A stretch of 64,000 bases of DNA from Aquimarina sediminis (GCF_002895435.1 NZ_POYJ01000004.1:186001-250000), one strand, 5' to 3'; positions 1 through 9,330 are shown, counted from the stretch's first letter. Translations and numbers: made by a program. Notes: generated from the sequence alone by a model not told the origin.

Positions 1-136
1 TATTCATAAAAAGCTTAAGTTTATTGGTGACCTTACCCAAGAACAAAAAGAAAAGCTAAAACACATTGCTTCTCGTTGTCCAGTCCATAAAACCGTAGAA
101 AGTGAGGTGCTTTTTGACAGCCAACTAATAGCCTAA
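1..136 (+). CDS. OsmC family protein, C-terminal fragment
   Basis: An open frame enters from the left edge (first full codon at base 2) and stops with TAA at 134-136, giving the last 44 residues. It contains [10 protein letters not shown], which matches the conserved second-cysteine region of OsmC/Ohr-type peroxide-reducing proteins, where a Cys in a C-P-V-H setting is one of the two redox-active cysteines. The N-terminal part with the first cysteine lies outside the window, so the subfamily (OsmC, Ohr or YhfA-like) cannot be decided. The family reduces organic hydroperoxides in the cytoplasm. Confidence 0.7.
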   Translation, partial: IHKKLKFIGDLTQEQKEKLKHIASRCPVHKTVESEVLFDSQLIA

Positions 137-364
137 ATATTAAAACATTACAGCTCACAAATTAGAAAGCAAAAAAACTTTATATTGAATTATAATTTTA
201 TTATCGGAATTTTTCAAAACGAAAACCCTAATAAGCTAGATAACTATATTTACAAAGACATTTCTATACAATATATACTGAATGAGTAAGAAGTTATTTG
301 GTAAGTTCAAGAAAACAAGTGGTACTAACCAAACAATACATCATTACGCTATTATTAAAAAAAC

Positions 365-634
365 ATGGGACTAATAGAAAACCTAAAGGATTATTTTAAA
401 AAGAAACAAAGCCACGAAACAGAAGGGCAAGCACCTAAGGATGTTTGCCCAAATTGTTGGGGAAGATACGAGTATGATGGAGAATTCTACGCTTTTATGA
501 AAGGACAAAAAGGAAACCCAAGCGAAGAAACCTATAATAGTTTTATTGCTGATGTTGCCCGAAAGCTGGACAAGATTAGAATAAAAGAAAACACGTTTAC
601 TTGCGAGACATGTAAAGTAAATTATAAGCAGTAA
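365..634 (+). CDS. Small zinc-ribbon-like hypothetical protein
   Basis: An 89-residue soluble protein with no signal peptide. Two cysteine pairs stand out: CPNC at about residues 28-31 and CETC at about 80-83. This C-x2-C...C-x2-C arrangement with about 48 residues between is what a small treble-clef or zinc-ribbon site would look like. The N-terminus is Lys-rich (DYFKKKQ). The first pair is followed by WGRYEYDGEFY, an aromatic stretch. I do not recognise a function; metal binding is inferred from the cysteines only. It follows the OsmC fragment by about 230 bases and has its own ATG within an AT-rich leader. Confidence 0.6.
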   Translation: MGLIENLKDYFKKKQSHETEGQAPKDVCPNCWGRYEYDGEFYAFMKGQKGNPSEETYNSFIADVARKLDKIRIKENTFTCETCKVNYKQ

Positions 635-900
635 GGTAGGAAGTTGTACCATGTTCATTGAGTAACTTAACCTAAAAAGAAGATTTTATTACCAGATAGC
701 CTTGAAAAATGAATTAATAATGATCGCAACATAATGTATTAACCATTGATAAAAACAAAACATCTTATCAAATAAGTTACCATTTAAGTTTCCAAATACA
801 TCTAATAAAAACTACTTCTCGATCTTTAAAAATATCGCGCCTTTGGTATTTCATCACCTCTTAAATCTTCACAATTTTAATTAACACTGATTATGTTTTT

Positions 901-2100
901 CTAATGCCAATTATGAAGTTTTAAGGTATTCCACACTTTTTGGATGTTACTCATTAGTTTTTGGTCTTCATCTACACTGCAATTAGTCATGATAAAAGCT
1001 CCAACGTTCCTTTCAGGATTAATAGCCATAATACTTAAAACTCCAGGATCACTACCAGAATGGGTAAGTACTCCATTTTCATTTACCTCCCAAAAAACTC
1101 CGACAGACTCGCTTCCTATTTTTGTTCGCGTAAACATTTCTTGATAGGATTCTTGAGAAAGAATACTTCCTTTTCCTTTGGCACCATTTAACATTTCGCC
1201 CAAATAATTTCCCATATCGTTTGTAGAAGTTATCAATCCCCCATCAGCCAATGTAATTAAATGATAATCGGGTATAGATACATTTCTTGAAAAATAACGT
1301 CTTACAAAATCTTCATCTTTGTCATCGGTCAATTCCCAAGAGGTTGTTTTCATTTGCAAAGGAATAAAAATATATTGCGTTGTAAATTTGTAGAAAGATT
1401 GCCCTGTCGCTTTTTCGATCACCAGAGCGGCCAGAGCGGCTCCAATATTACTGTAATGGTACTTTTTTCCTGGTGCCTTTTTGGTAAAGTTTTTTTTAGT
1501 ATACCATTTCCCGTCTTTGGACAACACATTTTCAAGAAACTCAGCATAAGAAACCTTCTCATTCTTTTTCATTATGGAGATATATTCCTGAACATCATCA
1601 GGAAGATATGAATAATCAGTATCAGGTTGCTTTAGTAGATAGGCTCGTGAATAAGATATTTCATCTGTAAGACCAGAGGTATGCTGGGATAAATGTCTTA
1701 ATGTGATAGGTATATCTGGATATTTGGGGTGTACTATATTAAATGGTAAATATGTATTTATGGAATCATCCAACTCCAGTTTTCCCAATTCCTGAGCTTT
1801 CATAATGGCAGCAGCTATAAAGGTCTTGGAGACAGAACCTATGTTCTGAATACTATTATTGGTATACGGTTTTTGTGCCGCTACATCTGCATATCCAAAT
1901 GACTTGTTATATAATTTCTTTGTATTATCCATCGCCACAATAGAAAGTCCTGGTAAACCAGAACCTTCAAAAATATCAGATAGTTTAGTATCAAGTTCTT
2001 CAATAGTATTGGTGGATTTTATATCTTGAGATTGGCAACTTGATAAATTCAATATTATGATTAATCCCAATGTGAATTTTGTTAATGTCGTTTTGTTCAT
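901..2100 (-). CDS. Serine hydrolase lipoprotein, beta-lactamase class C/PBP family
   Basis: Encodes a class C beta-lactamase-like serine hydrolase of 399 residues. The start at 2100 is chosen because it gives a clean lipoprotein signal (ILNLSSC, Cys22); an upstream in-frame ATG at 2172 would add 24 residues before the signal. Catalytic motifs are in the family order: S89-V-S-K92 (SxxK nucleophile and base), YSN near residue 220 (YxN), and THSGSDPG near 365 (HxG in place of KTG). Members act in the periplasm or at the cell surface as esterases, D-amino-peptidases or PBP-like enzymes; substrate cannot be read from the sequence. It stands alone between two non-coding gaps. Confidence 0.85.
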   Translation of the reverse strand: MNKTTLTKFTLGLIIILNLSSCQSQDIKSTNTIEELDTKLSDIFEGSGLPGLSIVAMDNTKKLYNKSFGYADVAAQKPYTNNSIQNIGSVSKTFIAAAIMKAQELGKLELDDSINTYLPFNIVHPKYPDIPITLRHLSQHTSGLTDEISYSRAYLLKQPDTDYSYLPDDVQEYISIMKKNEKVSYAEFLENVLSKDGKWYTKKNFTKKAPGKKYHYSNIGAALAALVIEKATGQSFYKFTTQYIFIPLQMKTTSWELTDDKDEDFVRRYFSRNVSIPDYHLITLADGGLITSTNDMGNYLGEMLNGAKGKGSILSQESYQEMFTRTKIGSESVGVFWEVNENGVLTHSGSDPGVLSIMAINPERNVGAFIMTNCSVDEDQKLMSNIQKVWNTLKLHNWH

Positions 2101-2317
2101 GTTAATTTTTTTATATAAATAGATTTTTTTTATAGGGTAAGTAATCGACCTACTAGAAACAGTAGGGTTCAATTATTAAAATACTTGAAATAGTAAAAAA
2201 TTGAAAGAGTCAATAATACTACCCAGAGGTGTAAAATAGTCTTTGTTTGTTTTTATGTATAGAAAAACAGAATTCTGGCAATTAGAACTATGATTTTTGT
2301 TTTGATTACTATATCTG

Positions 2318-2713
2318 CTACTCGTCAACCCTTAATCTTAAAGTTCTAGGATACAGATTTCCTTCATCATCAGTAAGAGTAACGTAGATTTCTCTCGGTT
2401 CGTCAGGATAGATTTCATCAATGTCAAAAGTTTGGTTGATTTCCCAATGTTCATTACTAGAGTAGTTAACAAACTCTTGGTCAATACCAATAGCAAGAAT
2501 TCTTAAATCTATAGATGAGATCCCATCATAATCCTCTCCAATAATTTCGATAGTTAAATACCCTCCTTCAGAAATGGTTCCATTACTATTGTTCCCTTGA
2601 ACATTTACCAAAAGTTTACTTCGGTGACTATGTGGCTCAATAGATGTTTCAATACTACATGCGCTAAAAACTGCCAAACACATTAACTGAGTTACTAAAA
2701 TAAGTTTCTTCAT
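2318..2713 (-). CDS. Small secreted lipoprotein of unknown function
   Basis: The start at 2713 gives 131 residues opening with a lipoprotein signal peptide (MKKLILVTQ...VFSAC, Cys about residue 19). The longer frame up to 2755 would put 14 residues in front of the signal and is rejected. The mature part is acidic and beta-rich, with stretches such as GYLTIEIIGEDYDGISSIDLRI and LTDDEGNLYPRTLRLRV that look like one Ig-like or cadherin-like sandwich. I do not recognise a named family. It lies just downstream of the broken AraC-type regulator on the same strand, 78 bases away. Confidence 0.6.
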   Translation of the reverse strand: MKKLILVTQLMCLAVFSACSIETSIEPHSHRSKLLVNVQGNNSNGTISEGGYLTIEIIGEDYDGISSIDLRILAIGIDQEFVNYSSNEHWEINQTFDIDEIYPDEPREIYVTLTDDEGNLYPRTLRLRVDE

Positions 2714-2791
2714 TATTTTGATTTTCAGCAAATGAAGAGAACTACATAATACCAAACGCCCTATTGCTTCCGATGGGGCTAATTTTTAATA

Positions 2792-3948
2792 CTATTTGAA
2801 TTGTTTTCGGTATTCTGAAGGAGAAAGCCCAGTCTCTTTTTTAAAGATACGATTAAAACTACTTTTTGATTTAAATCCACTTTCATAGGCTATTCCCAAT
2901 AATGTTAGCTTTTCAAAATCGCTCGATTGTAGTTTTTCTTTTACAACATCAACACGTTCCTTATTAATTATGTCATAAAATGTGGTGCCTAGGTGTTGAT
3001 TTAAAAAAGTAGAGAGTTTTTTATCGGTTACATCTACCATACCAGCCAATTTACTTAAGGTCAAATCTTCATCCAAAAAAGGTTTTTCATTAGCAAAAAC
3101 ATTTCTGAGGTTATTCTCAAGGAACTCAATTTCTACTGGTGAAAAATTGGTTACTACTGACCGTTTTTTTTCTTCTTTTACAGCTTCTAATTCCTCAACT
3201 TCTATTAACAAAAAGTTAGGCAACAATATTTTGGATTGATTCACACCATAGTATCCCAAATATCCTATCAGGACAATCATAGCAATGATAACAAAATAAC
3301 CTCCAGATGGATCAATGCCCAAAAACTCAACACCAAAAAAATAATATAATATTTCAGTCAAAAAATCGATGGCTACTACCCCTCCTACTCCCAAAATCAT
3401 ACGTTTTATCCACAAAAAATCATAGTCAGAAATTGTTGAAAAATTTTGTTTCATCACAAGTCTATACTTTTTGAACAATCGTAATGATACAAAAAGATAA
3501 AACAACATATAAAGATTTGAAGCCATAATCATATGACTTTCATAGTTCACTAATCTTGATAAGTAAGGAAAAAGATAATCCCTTTGTATTAGTGATATCC
3601 ATAACGGAAACACAATAAATGTAGTGTAGCATATTGCCGGTAAAAATGAAGAAAGAATCTTTTTACCCAATCAAAAGAAGTAGGTTTGATAAGAGATTGT
3701 ATATAAAACAAAAGTAATGGTGCAACTAGCCAAATCACTGCCTCAGAAGGAACAAAAGGTACAATAAGAAGCCATCTAAGCTTATGTAAAAAAGCATAGT
3801 TCTCCAGGCATACCAATAGAAGTAACACAAATAAAACAATTAGTAGCTTACGGGGTAATTGCTTATGCTTTTCCTTGAATAAAAGCATAAGTATCAACAG
3901 GGTGATTACAACTCCCCCCACCAAAATAAAATCTAACAGTAATTCCAT
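2792..3948 (-). pseudogene. AraC-family membrane regulator, split by a frameshift
   Basis: Two overlapping minus-strand frames together make one regulator of about 385 residues. The upstream part (from ATG at 3948) encodes a hydrophobic multi-helix region ending ...PTSFDWVK; the other frame resumes KKILSSFLPAICYTTF and continues through more membrane helices to a C-terminal AraC DNA-binding domain (LSKLAGMVDVTDKKLS..., ending TGLSPSEYRKQFK). The switch falls on a run of five T (plus strand 3660-3664); one extra base there restores a single frame. This multi-helix plus AraC layout is common in Flavobacteriia. The break may be a true mutation, phase variation in a homopolymer, or a sequencing error. 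Confidence 0.75.
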
Positions 3949-4204
3949 TTAAATGTAAACCTAAATTAAGTCTATTGAATAAACATTACAAAAGACGTTC
4001 TTTGTTATAGTTTGTTACTTAACCTATAAAATGAACCAATAGGAACACTTTCAATAGTTTAAAAAAACACCCCGCTTTGAGACAATTCCCTTGCAATTTA
4101 TGATTATATATTAATCCTGAAATAACTTTCGCGATTCATTTTACTTTCTTCACAAAACACAAGTACAAGCACTTCCTATTAAGGTAAAATATAATTATTT
4201 AGAA
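3949..4204. other. Divergent intergenic region before the sigma factor gene
   Basis: About 320 AT-rich bases separate the divergent AraC-type pseudogene and the ECF sigma gene at 4272. Apart from the promoter at 4205-4236 I see no hairpin, repeat or small reading frame of note here. Confidence 0.5.
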
Positions 4205-4236
4205 TTGTTCCAAATAAAAATATTTATATATATTTG
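4205..4236 (+). promoter_or_regulatory. Bacteroidota-type promoter of the ECF sigma gene
   Basis: TTG at 4205-4207 and TATATTTG at 4229-4236 match the -33 TTG and -7 TAnnTTTG elements described for Flavobacterium. The two starts are 24 bases apart, exactly as in the arsR promoter at 42182-42213. Transcription would start near 4243, about 30 bases before the GTG start codon. Confidence 0.55.
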
Positions 4237-4271
4237 ACCACTATTTTATCTTTTTATCCCATTAAATAGTA

Positions 4272-4820
4272 GTGTTACTACCAAAGAAAACATATAATTT
4301 ATCAAACGATGCCGTAATAGACCAACTATATACGGATTACTGGAAACTACTCTACGCAATTTGCTATCATAAAACCAATGATGCCGAAGCCTCTGAAGAA
4401 ATAGTTCAGGATATTTTTATTGGGTTATGGAAACGTGGTGGCAAGTTAGAGGTTACCACTTCAATTAAAAGCTATCTAATAAAATCTGCCAAAACAGGAG
4501 TCATAAAGTATTACCGTAGCAAAATTAAAAGTAAAGAAGACCTGTCTACAGAATGTAATCTTTGTGAGAAATCCGAATTTGGTGCAGATGTTCTTCAACA
4601 TAATGAAGCAATATCTAAGTTTCTAGATCAAGATTTACAACTAATTATAAATCAGCTCCCTTGCCAATGCCAAAAGATATATAGGTTAAGTCGCGAAAAT
4701 CATTTAACGACAAATGAGATAGCCAAGGAGTTGAAAATCTCACAAAAAACAGTAAAAAACCATTTGACTAAGGCGCTATCTTTCATTCGGACAAAAATAG
4801 ATTATGTTTTTGAACATTAA
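4272..4820 (+). CDS. ECF RNA polymerase sigma factor (FecI-like)
   Basis: A 182-residue ECF sigma factor. Region 2 is visible as ASEEIVQDIFIGLWKR (about residues 40-56, core binding and -10 recognition) and region 4 as a helix-turn-helix near the C-terminus, LTTNEIAKELKISQKTVKNH. The start is GTG at 4272; a TAA at 4263-4265 closes the frame just upstream and no ATG fits. The next two genes encode a FecR-type anti-sigma factor and an STN-containing receptor, so it very likely drives the receptor gene in response to substrate binding at the outer membrane, as in the ferric-citrate Fec system. Confidence 0.9.
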   Translation: MLLPKKTYNLSNDAVIDQLYTDYWKLLYAICYHKTNDAEASEEIVQDIFIGLWKRGGKLEVTTSIKSYLIKSAKTGVIKYYRSKIKSKEDLSTECNLCEKSEFGADVLQHNEAISKFLDQDLQLIINQLPCQCQKIYRLSRENHLTTNEIAKELKISQKTVKNHLTKALSFIRTKIDYVFEH

Positions 4821-4991
4821 CATTTACCAAGCTGTCATTCAAACCCTTATAGTGCATCACTTTTTAGTTTCATTTGCTTTTACATTACCAACCTAATTAC
4901 TCCTTCCCAAAATCAGTTTTTTTTTGACATTCGACTAGGACTCCCCCATGCTATTTTGGCTCTATATCTATGAACTGCTTATTCAACGATT

Positions 4992-5918
4992 ATGGAGGTA
5001 ACACCAGAGCTTATAGAAAAATATGTAAAAGGGACTTGTACTAAAGAGGAAGAAAACCTGGTAAAACAATGGTTAAACACCTCTGATGAAGACGAAGAGA
5101 TCTTAGAAGGTGTGTCTTTCTCTCCATTTTTAGAAAAAAGACTTCGAGAGAATATTAGACAAACAACTCAAAAAGATGTCAAGAAAGTTAAAAGTAGACG
5201 TTCACACATTTTCTCATGGAGTATCGCAGCATCACTAGCCGTGCTTATCGGTTTAGGAAGTTATTTTTCATTTTTCGAATTTCATACTACATACAGCACT
5301 AATGCAGGGCAGCTACAAACCGTAATGCTTAGCGATGGTACAAAAGTTACGCTAAATGCAATGAGCCACTTAAAGGTTTCCAGAAATTTTGATGATACTA
5401 ATACCAGAACCGTTTGGCTAGACGGAGAAGGGTATTTTGAAGTTGCCAAAGACAGTTCTCGTCCCTTTATCGTAGAAACCAAAACATCAAGAACAGAAGT
5501 TTTGGGAACTCAGTTTAACCTTTCCTCCTATGCCAATGATTTAACTACCCTCACCTTAAACGAAGGAAAAGTAATATTCTCCAAACAGGACGAAAGTATA
5601 GATCAGGGAATCGTATTATTACCCAATCAGCAAGTAATTTTAAAAAATAACGCTCTGGAAAAAAAAGAAGTTAATAGTTCTTTTTCTAAGGCATGGATGC
5701 AAAAGAAACTAATATACAGAGGAGCCTCCTTTAAAGAAGTGGTACACGACATAGAACGTTTTTACGGAATAACAATAAAGGTCAAGAAAGAAGGATTAAT
5801 GGATAGATTATACCGCGGTAGCCACGACAACCCTTCATTGCAAGACCTTATACAAAAATTAAGCTTTGTATTACAGTTTGAATACAAAAGTAAAGGAAAA
5901 ACATTACTAATTTATTAA
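4992..5918 (+). CDS. FecR-type anti-sigma factor
   Basis: A 308-residue inner-membrane anti-sigma factor. Residues 1-70 form a cytoplasmic sigma-binding segment (MEVTPELIEKYVKGTCTKEE), followed by one membrane helix (SWSIAASLAVLIGLGSYF, about 76-93). The periplasmic FecR domain contains LSDGTKVTLNAMSHLKV and GEGYFEVAKDSSRPFIV, and the C-terminal DUF4974 domain ends IQKLSFVLQFEYKSKGKT. The family passes a signal from the receptor's N-terminal STN domain to its sigma factor. It lies 171 bases after the sigma gene and 135 before the receptor. Confidence 0.92.
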   Translation: MEVTPELIEKYVKGTCTKEEENLVKQWLNTSDEDEEILEGVSFSPFLEKRLRENIRQTTQKDVKKVKSRRSHIFSWSIAASLAVLIGLGSYFSFFEFHTTYSTNAGQLQTVMLSDGTKVTLNAMSHLKVSRNFDDTNTRTVWLDGEGYFEVAKDSSRPFIVETKTSRTEVLGTQFNLSSYANDLTTLTLNEGKVIFSKQDESIDQGIVLLPNQQVILKNNALEKKEVNSSFSKAWMQKKLIYRGASFKEVVHDIERFYGITIKVKKEGLMDRLYRGSHDNPSLQDLIQKLSFVLQFEYKSKGKTLLIY

Positions 5919-5974
5919 ACAGATCTATTCAAAAATGAGGAAATAACAAAAAAAACAACACCATAAGAAAAGTA

Positions 5975-6006
5975 ACCAGTATGCGGCCGTCAAACTACAT
6001 ACTGGT
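5975..6006 (+). other. Hairpin between anti-sigma and receptor genes
   Basis: ACCAGTATG (5975-5983) and CATACTGGT (5998-6006) form a perfect 9-bp inverted repeat with a 14-base loop. No T-run follows, so it is not a classical terminator. It could be an mRNA processing or stability hairpin that sets the receptor to anti-sigma ratio. Confidence 0.45.
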
Positions 6007-6053
6007 AGCATGTCATTCAAATTGAAATAAAGTAAACAACATTAAACAAAAAT

Positions 6054-8705
6054 ATGAAAAATTGTATAGCAAAAACATGTCTATCACATTCCTTAAAACT
6101 AACAGTACTCATCCTAATACTACTAAACTTTAAAATATCCTTTTCTCAAACCTCTATACTGGATAAAGAAATTTCTATTACGTTTAAACAAGAGAGTTTG
6201 GAAACTGCATTAAGCAAAATAGAAACAATAGCAGGCTATTCTATTTCATATGCACCAGATGCCATAAAAGGAAACATTAGTATTAGCAAAGTATATTCTA
6301 ATACATCTCTACGAGAAATTTTAAATGAAATTTTGGTAGAATATAAAATTTACTACCGAGCTGTGGGCAATACCATTTTAATACAAACTAATGCCAAAAA
6401 AGGTGAGGTTTCAGGACAAATCATGACTAGTGATGGTAACCCAGCTCCTTTTGTTTCGGTAATGCTTCAAAATACTAGCTTTGGAGAATCCACAGACAAA
6501 AACGGTTTTTTTAGTTTTTATGCCCCCGAAGGTGAGTACTTTATTGTTACAAGTGCCATAGGATTAAAAAGACAAATACAACCCGCAACCATTGTTTCTG
6601 ATACCAATACTCAAATCAACTTTGTCTTAGGTGAATCTACAGAAGCGCTACAGGAAGTAATTGTAAATGGCAAAAACAGCCCTTATGTTGCTCCCAGAAA
6701 ACCTTCCAAAACCTTACGCTTACAAACAGAAAGAACAAAACTTCCGCAAAATATTCAGATTATTAGTAAAGGACTCCTAAATAGTCAGAACCTTATTAAT
6801 ATGAGAGATGATGTAATACGTAATGTTAGTGGTGTCGTTGTGGGTAGTGCCTGGCTTCATGATGTATCATTATATATGAGAGGTTTTCAATTACCTGCAT
6901 TCAGAAACGGAATGTATACAGAAATGACTTATGGTCCTTTGCCTGCGGATATGGCAGAAATTGAAACCATAGAATTTGTAAAAGGTCCTTCGAGTTTTAT
7001 GCTTTCTAGTGGAGAACCAGGTGGGTTTTATAATATAGTAACCAAAAAACCGACCCCGTACAAACGCAATGAAATAGCAGTTACCATAGGCAGTTTTAAT
7101 AGTTATAGAGCCGCATTAAGCTCTGGTGGTGCTCTTACAAAGGATAAAAAACTGCAATATCATCTTACAGGCTTTTATAATTATAATGAGTCTCATAAAA
7201 AGTATGACGAACGTGAAGTTTTAGGGATTATACCTTCACTTAAATACGAGTTTAGCAATAAGACGTCTATTTTGACCGAGCTTACCTATAAACGAGCCAA
7301 AATGAGAACGGGTATAGAAAATGTAATACTCCCCAGAAATATCAATGGAAATCTGGAAATACTTCCGAGAGATTTTACAATTATGGAAGAAAATTGGCCA
7401 AAATCCGAAATAAAGGAAGTGAGCTTGTTTACCAAGTTTACTCATAAGTTCAGTAAAAACTGGTCTGTAGATACGCAATATATGTATATGAAATACGGCT
7501 TGGATGGGTATTATACTTATGTAAAAGACGGAGTACAGGACAATGGAGATATGTTCAGAACCTTAAGTACATGGGATGGACTAACGACAAATCAATTAGG
7601 GCAGGTTTATTTTAACGGTAAATTTAAAACCGGATTTATTACCCATAAAATTATGGGAGGAATGGATTATAGACATACAAAATCTTACAATGATTTTGGA
7701 AGGCGCTTTAGACCTAATATAGATAAAAATGCACCTTTTAATATTTATAATCCGGTATATGGAAATGCTATTATACCCGAATTTGAACATTGGTCTGATA
7801 ACGAATTAAAACTTTATGCACCCGTGGTAGGAGCCAAAAATATCTCCTTCTACTTGCAAGATGAAATGTGGATGCTAAATGACAAATTGCGACTAACCAT
7901 TGCAGGAAGACATACCAATATAGATGTTGAAGCCTATGGAAGTATTGCAACAGAAAGAAAATATACCCCACGAATAGGAGTTAGTTATGATATCTTACCT
8001 AATCTAACGCTATATGGATTGTTTGATCAGTCATTTACACCAAATTTTGGAAGAAATGTTGAGAATACCCCTTTTGATCCTGTAAATGCAAAAGATATAG
8101 AAGCAGGAATAAAAAGTTCCTGGATCGATGGAAGGTTAAGAATGAGTGTAACAGCCTATCAAATAACAAAAGAAAATGTGCTGGTTCCACATCCGGATGG
8201 TGCACTTGCTAGTCAGGGAATAAATGTACAAGTAGGTGAAGTTCAATCCAAAGGTGTTGAGTTTGATGCAAAAGGACAAATAACTCCTGAGCTTAATGTT
8301 ATTTTAAATTATGCGTTTACAGAACCAAAAGTAACAGAGGATACTAATATTAACAGATTAGGGCAACCTTTAGAGGGGCACGCCAAACACTTAACAAACG
8401 CTTGGCTTAACTATAATTTTAAAGAATCATCTGCTTTAAAAGGTTTTGGAGCTTCTATTGGGTATCGATATGCTCAGGATAACATTCAATGGGATGCAAA
8501 AGACAATGTTCCTTTTCTCCTACCCGATTACTTTAGACTCGATGGAGCGCTAAACTGGCAAAATGACAAGTTTAATGTTTCGCTAAACGTATATAATATA
8601 TTAGACGAGTATTTATTATACACCGGAGGAGGATATTATAACACTTATTTTTCGAGTTCAGAACCAGGAATAAATGGTCGCTTAACAGTAAGATATAAGT
8701 TTTAA
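6054..8705 (+). CDS. TonB-dependent siderophore-type receptor with STN domain
   Basis: An 883-residue outer-membrane receptor. After a signal peptide (cleaved near FSQ, residue 32) comes an STN signalling domain (about 38-110, ISITFKQESLETALSKIE), a carboxypeptidase-like beta-sandwich (about 118-205, GEVSGQIMTSDGNPAPFVSV), a plug (about 225-350; MRGFQLPAFRNGMY, ETIEFVKGPSSFMLSSGEPG) and a 22-strand barrel ending in GRLTVRYKF with terminal Phe. The plug motifs and TLYGLFDQSFTPNFGRN are typical of ferric-siderophore receptors of the FhuA/FpvA group. The STN domain plus the sigma/FecR genes upstream indicate substrate-induced signalling. The exact ligand is not readable. Confidence 0.9.
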   Translation: MKNCIAKTCLSHSLKLTVLILILLNFKISFSQTSILDKEISITFKQESLETALSKIETIAGYSISYAPDAIKGNISISKVYSNTSLREILNEILVEYKIYYRAVGNTILIQTNAKKGEVSGQIMTSDGNPAPFVSVMLQNTSFGESTDKNGFFSFYAPEGEYFIVTSAIGLKRQIQPATIVSDTNTQINFVLGESTEALQEVIVNGKNSPYVAPRKPSKTLRLQTERTKLPQNIQIISKGLLNSQNLINMRDDVIRNVSGVVVGSAWLHDVSLYMRGFQLPAFRNGMYTEMTYGPLPADMAEIETIEFVKGPSSFMLSSGEPGGFYNIVTKKPTPYKRNEIAVTIGSFNSYRAALSSGGALTKDKKLQYHLTGFYNYNESHKKYDEREVLGIIPSLKYEFSNKTSILTELTYKRAKMRTGIENVILPRNINGNLEILPRDFTIMEENWPKSEIKEVSLFTKFTHKFSKNWSVDTQYMYMKYGLDGYYTYVKDGVQDNGDMFRTLSTWDGLTTNQLGQVYFNGKFKTGFITHKIMGGMDYRHTKSYNDFGRRFRPNIDKNAPFNIYNPVYGNAIIPEFEHWSDNELKLYAPVVGAKNISFYLQDEMWMLNDKLRLTIAGRHTNIDVEAYGSIATERKYTPRIGVSYDILPNLTLYGLFDQSFTPNFGRNVENTPFDPVNAKDIEAGIKSSWIDGRLRMSVTAYQITKENVLVPHPDGALASQGINVQVGEVQSKGVEFDAKGQITPELNVILNYAFTEPKVTEDTNINRLGQPLEGHAKHLTNAWLNYNFKESSALKGFGASIGYRYAQDNIQWDAKDNVPFLLPDYFRLDGALNWQNDKFNVSLNVYNILDEYLLYTGGGYYNTYFSSSEPGINGRLTVRYKF

Positions 8706-8727
8706 AATATACTTATATAGTATTCCT

Positions 8728-8762
8728 AAAGAGACTGTCTGCAAAAGCGGTCTCTTTTTTTT
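8728..8762 (+). terminator. Rho-independent terminator after the receptor gene
   Basis: AAAGAGAC (8728-8735) pairs with GTCTCTTT (8750-8757), followed by a run of T to 8762. It ends the sigma-FecR-receptor unit. Confidence 0.85.
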
Positions 8763-8818
8763 AAAGTTATTTATTTACTTTGATCCTTATCTACAATTGA
8801 AAGATTGTTTTCAATATC

Positions 8819-9140
8819 GGTTCGAATTGATAAAAAGGAGCTTTGAAGTGATCTCAAGGTAGTTGGAGCTGATCGGATCAAGGTTCGAATCACCTACTTA
8901 GATAGTTGGAGCTGATAAAATCACGCTTCGAGTTGATCCCGAGGTGATTCGAACCACCTACATAGGTGGTTCGAGTTGATAAATTATCAAAACGAAGCGT
9001 GAACCTATCAAAAATATTCGATAAACTATCAACTTGAAGCGTTACTTTTTCAAAAACAATCGTCAAATTATCAGCGCGAAACGATAAACTATCAGCTCGA
9101 AGCGGCAATCTATCAGCTCGAACCACCTCGAGATCAAAAA
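8819..9140. repeat. Degenerate 21-base-period repeat array with inverted halves
   Basis: This gene-free stretch is built from variants of CTTCGAGCTGAT and its reverse complement ATCAGCTCGAAG. In the left part (8819-8980) units mostly read forward (GGTTCGAATTGAT, GTTGGAGCTGAT twice, GCTTCGAGTTGAT); in the right part (8985-9130) they read as the complement (ATCAACTTGAAGCG, ATCAGCGCGAAACG, ATCAGCTCGAAGCG, ATCAGCTCGAACCACC). The two halves meet near a perfect inverted repeat at 8949-8974 (arms TCGAACCACCTA / TAGGTGGTTCGA, 2-base centre). On the minus strand the right half reads as seven-residue repeats of the form RADSLSF, RADNLTI, QVDSLSN, RFDNLST, so the period is 21 bases. No promoter, start context or homologue is evident; I treat it as a repeat rather than a gene. 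Confidence 0.7.
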
Positions 9141-9144
9141 GAAT

Positions 9145-9181
9145 CCTCATAATATGAGGGTCACCCCCTATCAGGAGGGGT
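9145..9181. other. Paired short hairpins beside the repeat array
   Basis: CCTCAT-AAT-ATGAGG (9145-9159) is a 6-bp hairpin, immediately followed by an imperfect ACCCC...GGGGT inverted repeat (about 9163-9181). The rest of the gap to the GH3 gene (9182-9330) shows nothing I can name. Confidence 0.4.
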
Positions 9182-9330
9182 ATAGGTATACTTTTAAGGG
9201 GTAAAAAGATATCTGGAATATTAGTAAAATCTACTCTAAAACAACATTATTTCATTAAGCGTGTAACTTAAAATATTGAGGAGGTTTCGACTTTTTTAGC
9301 TCTAAAACTTATCTTCAAATAACCTTTCTA

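Noticed and set aside
282..374. A 30-residue frame, MSKKLFGKFKKTSG..., overlapping the zinc-ribbon-like gene
   Set aside because: Very short, Lys-rich by base composition, and it overlaps the more convincing start at 365; no independent support.
8819..9140. CRISPR array
   Set aside because: Units are variable and change orientation, there are no spacers of constant length, and no cas gene is near.
8890..9150. Minus-strand frame of 86 codons across the repeat array
   Set aside because: The sequence is made of degenerate repeats, the N- and C-terminal parts look random, and no promoter or homologue is visible. Kept as a finding on the repeat, not as a gene.
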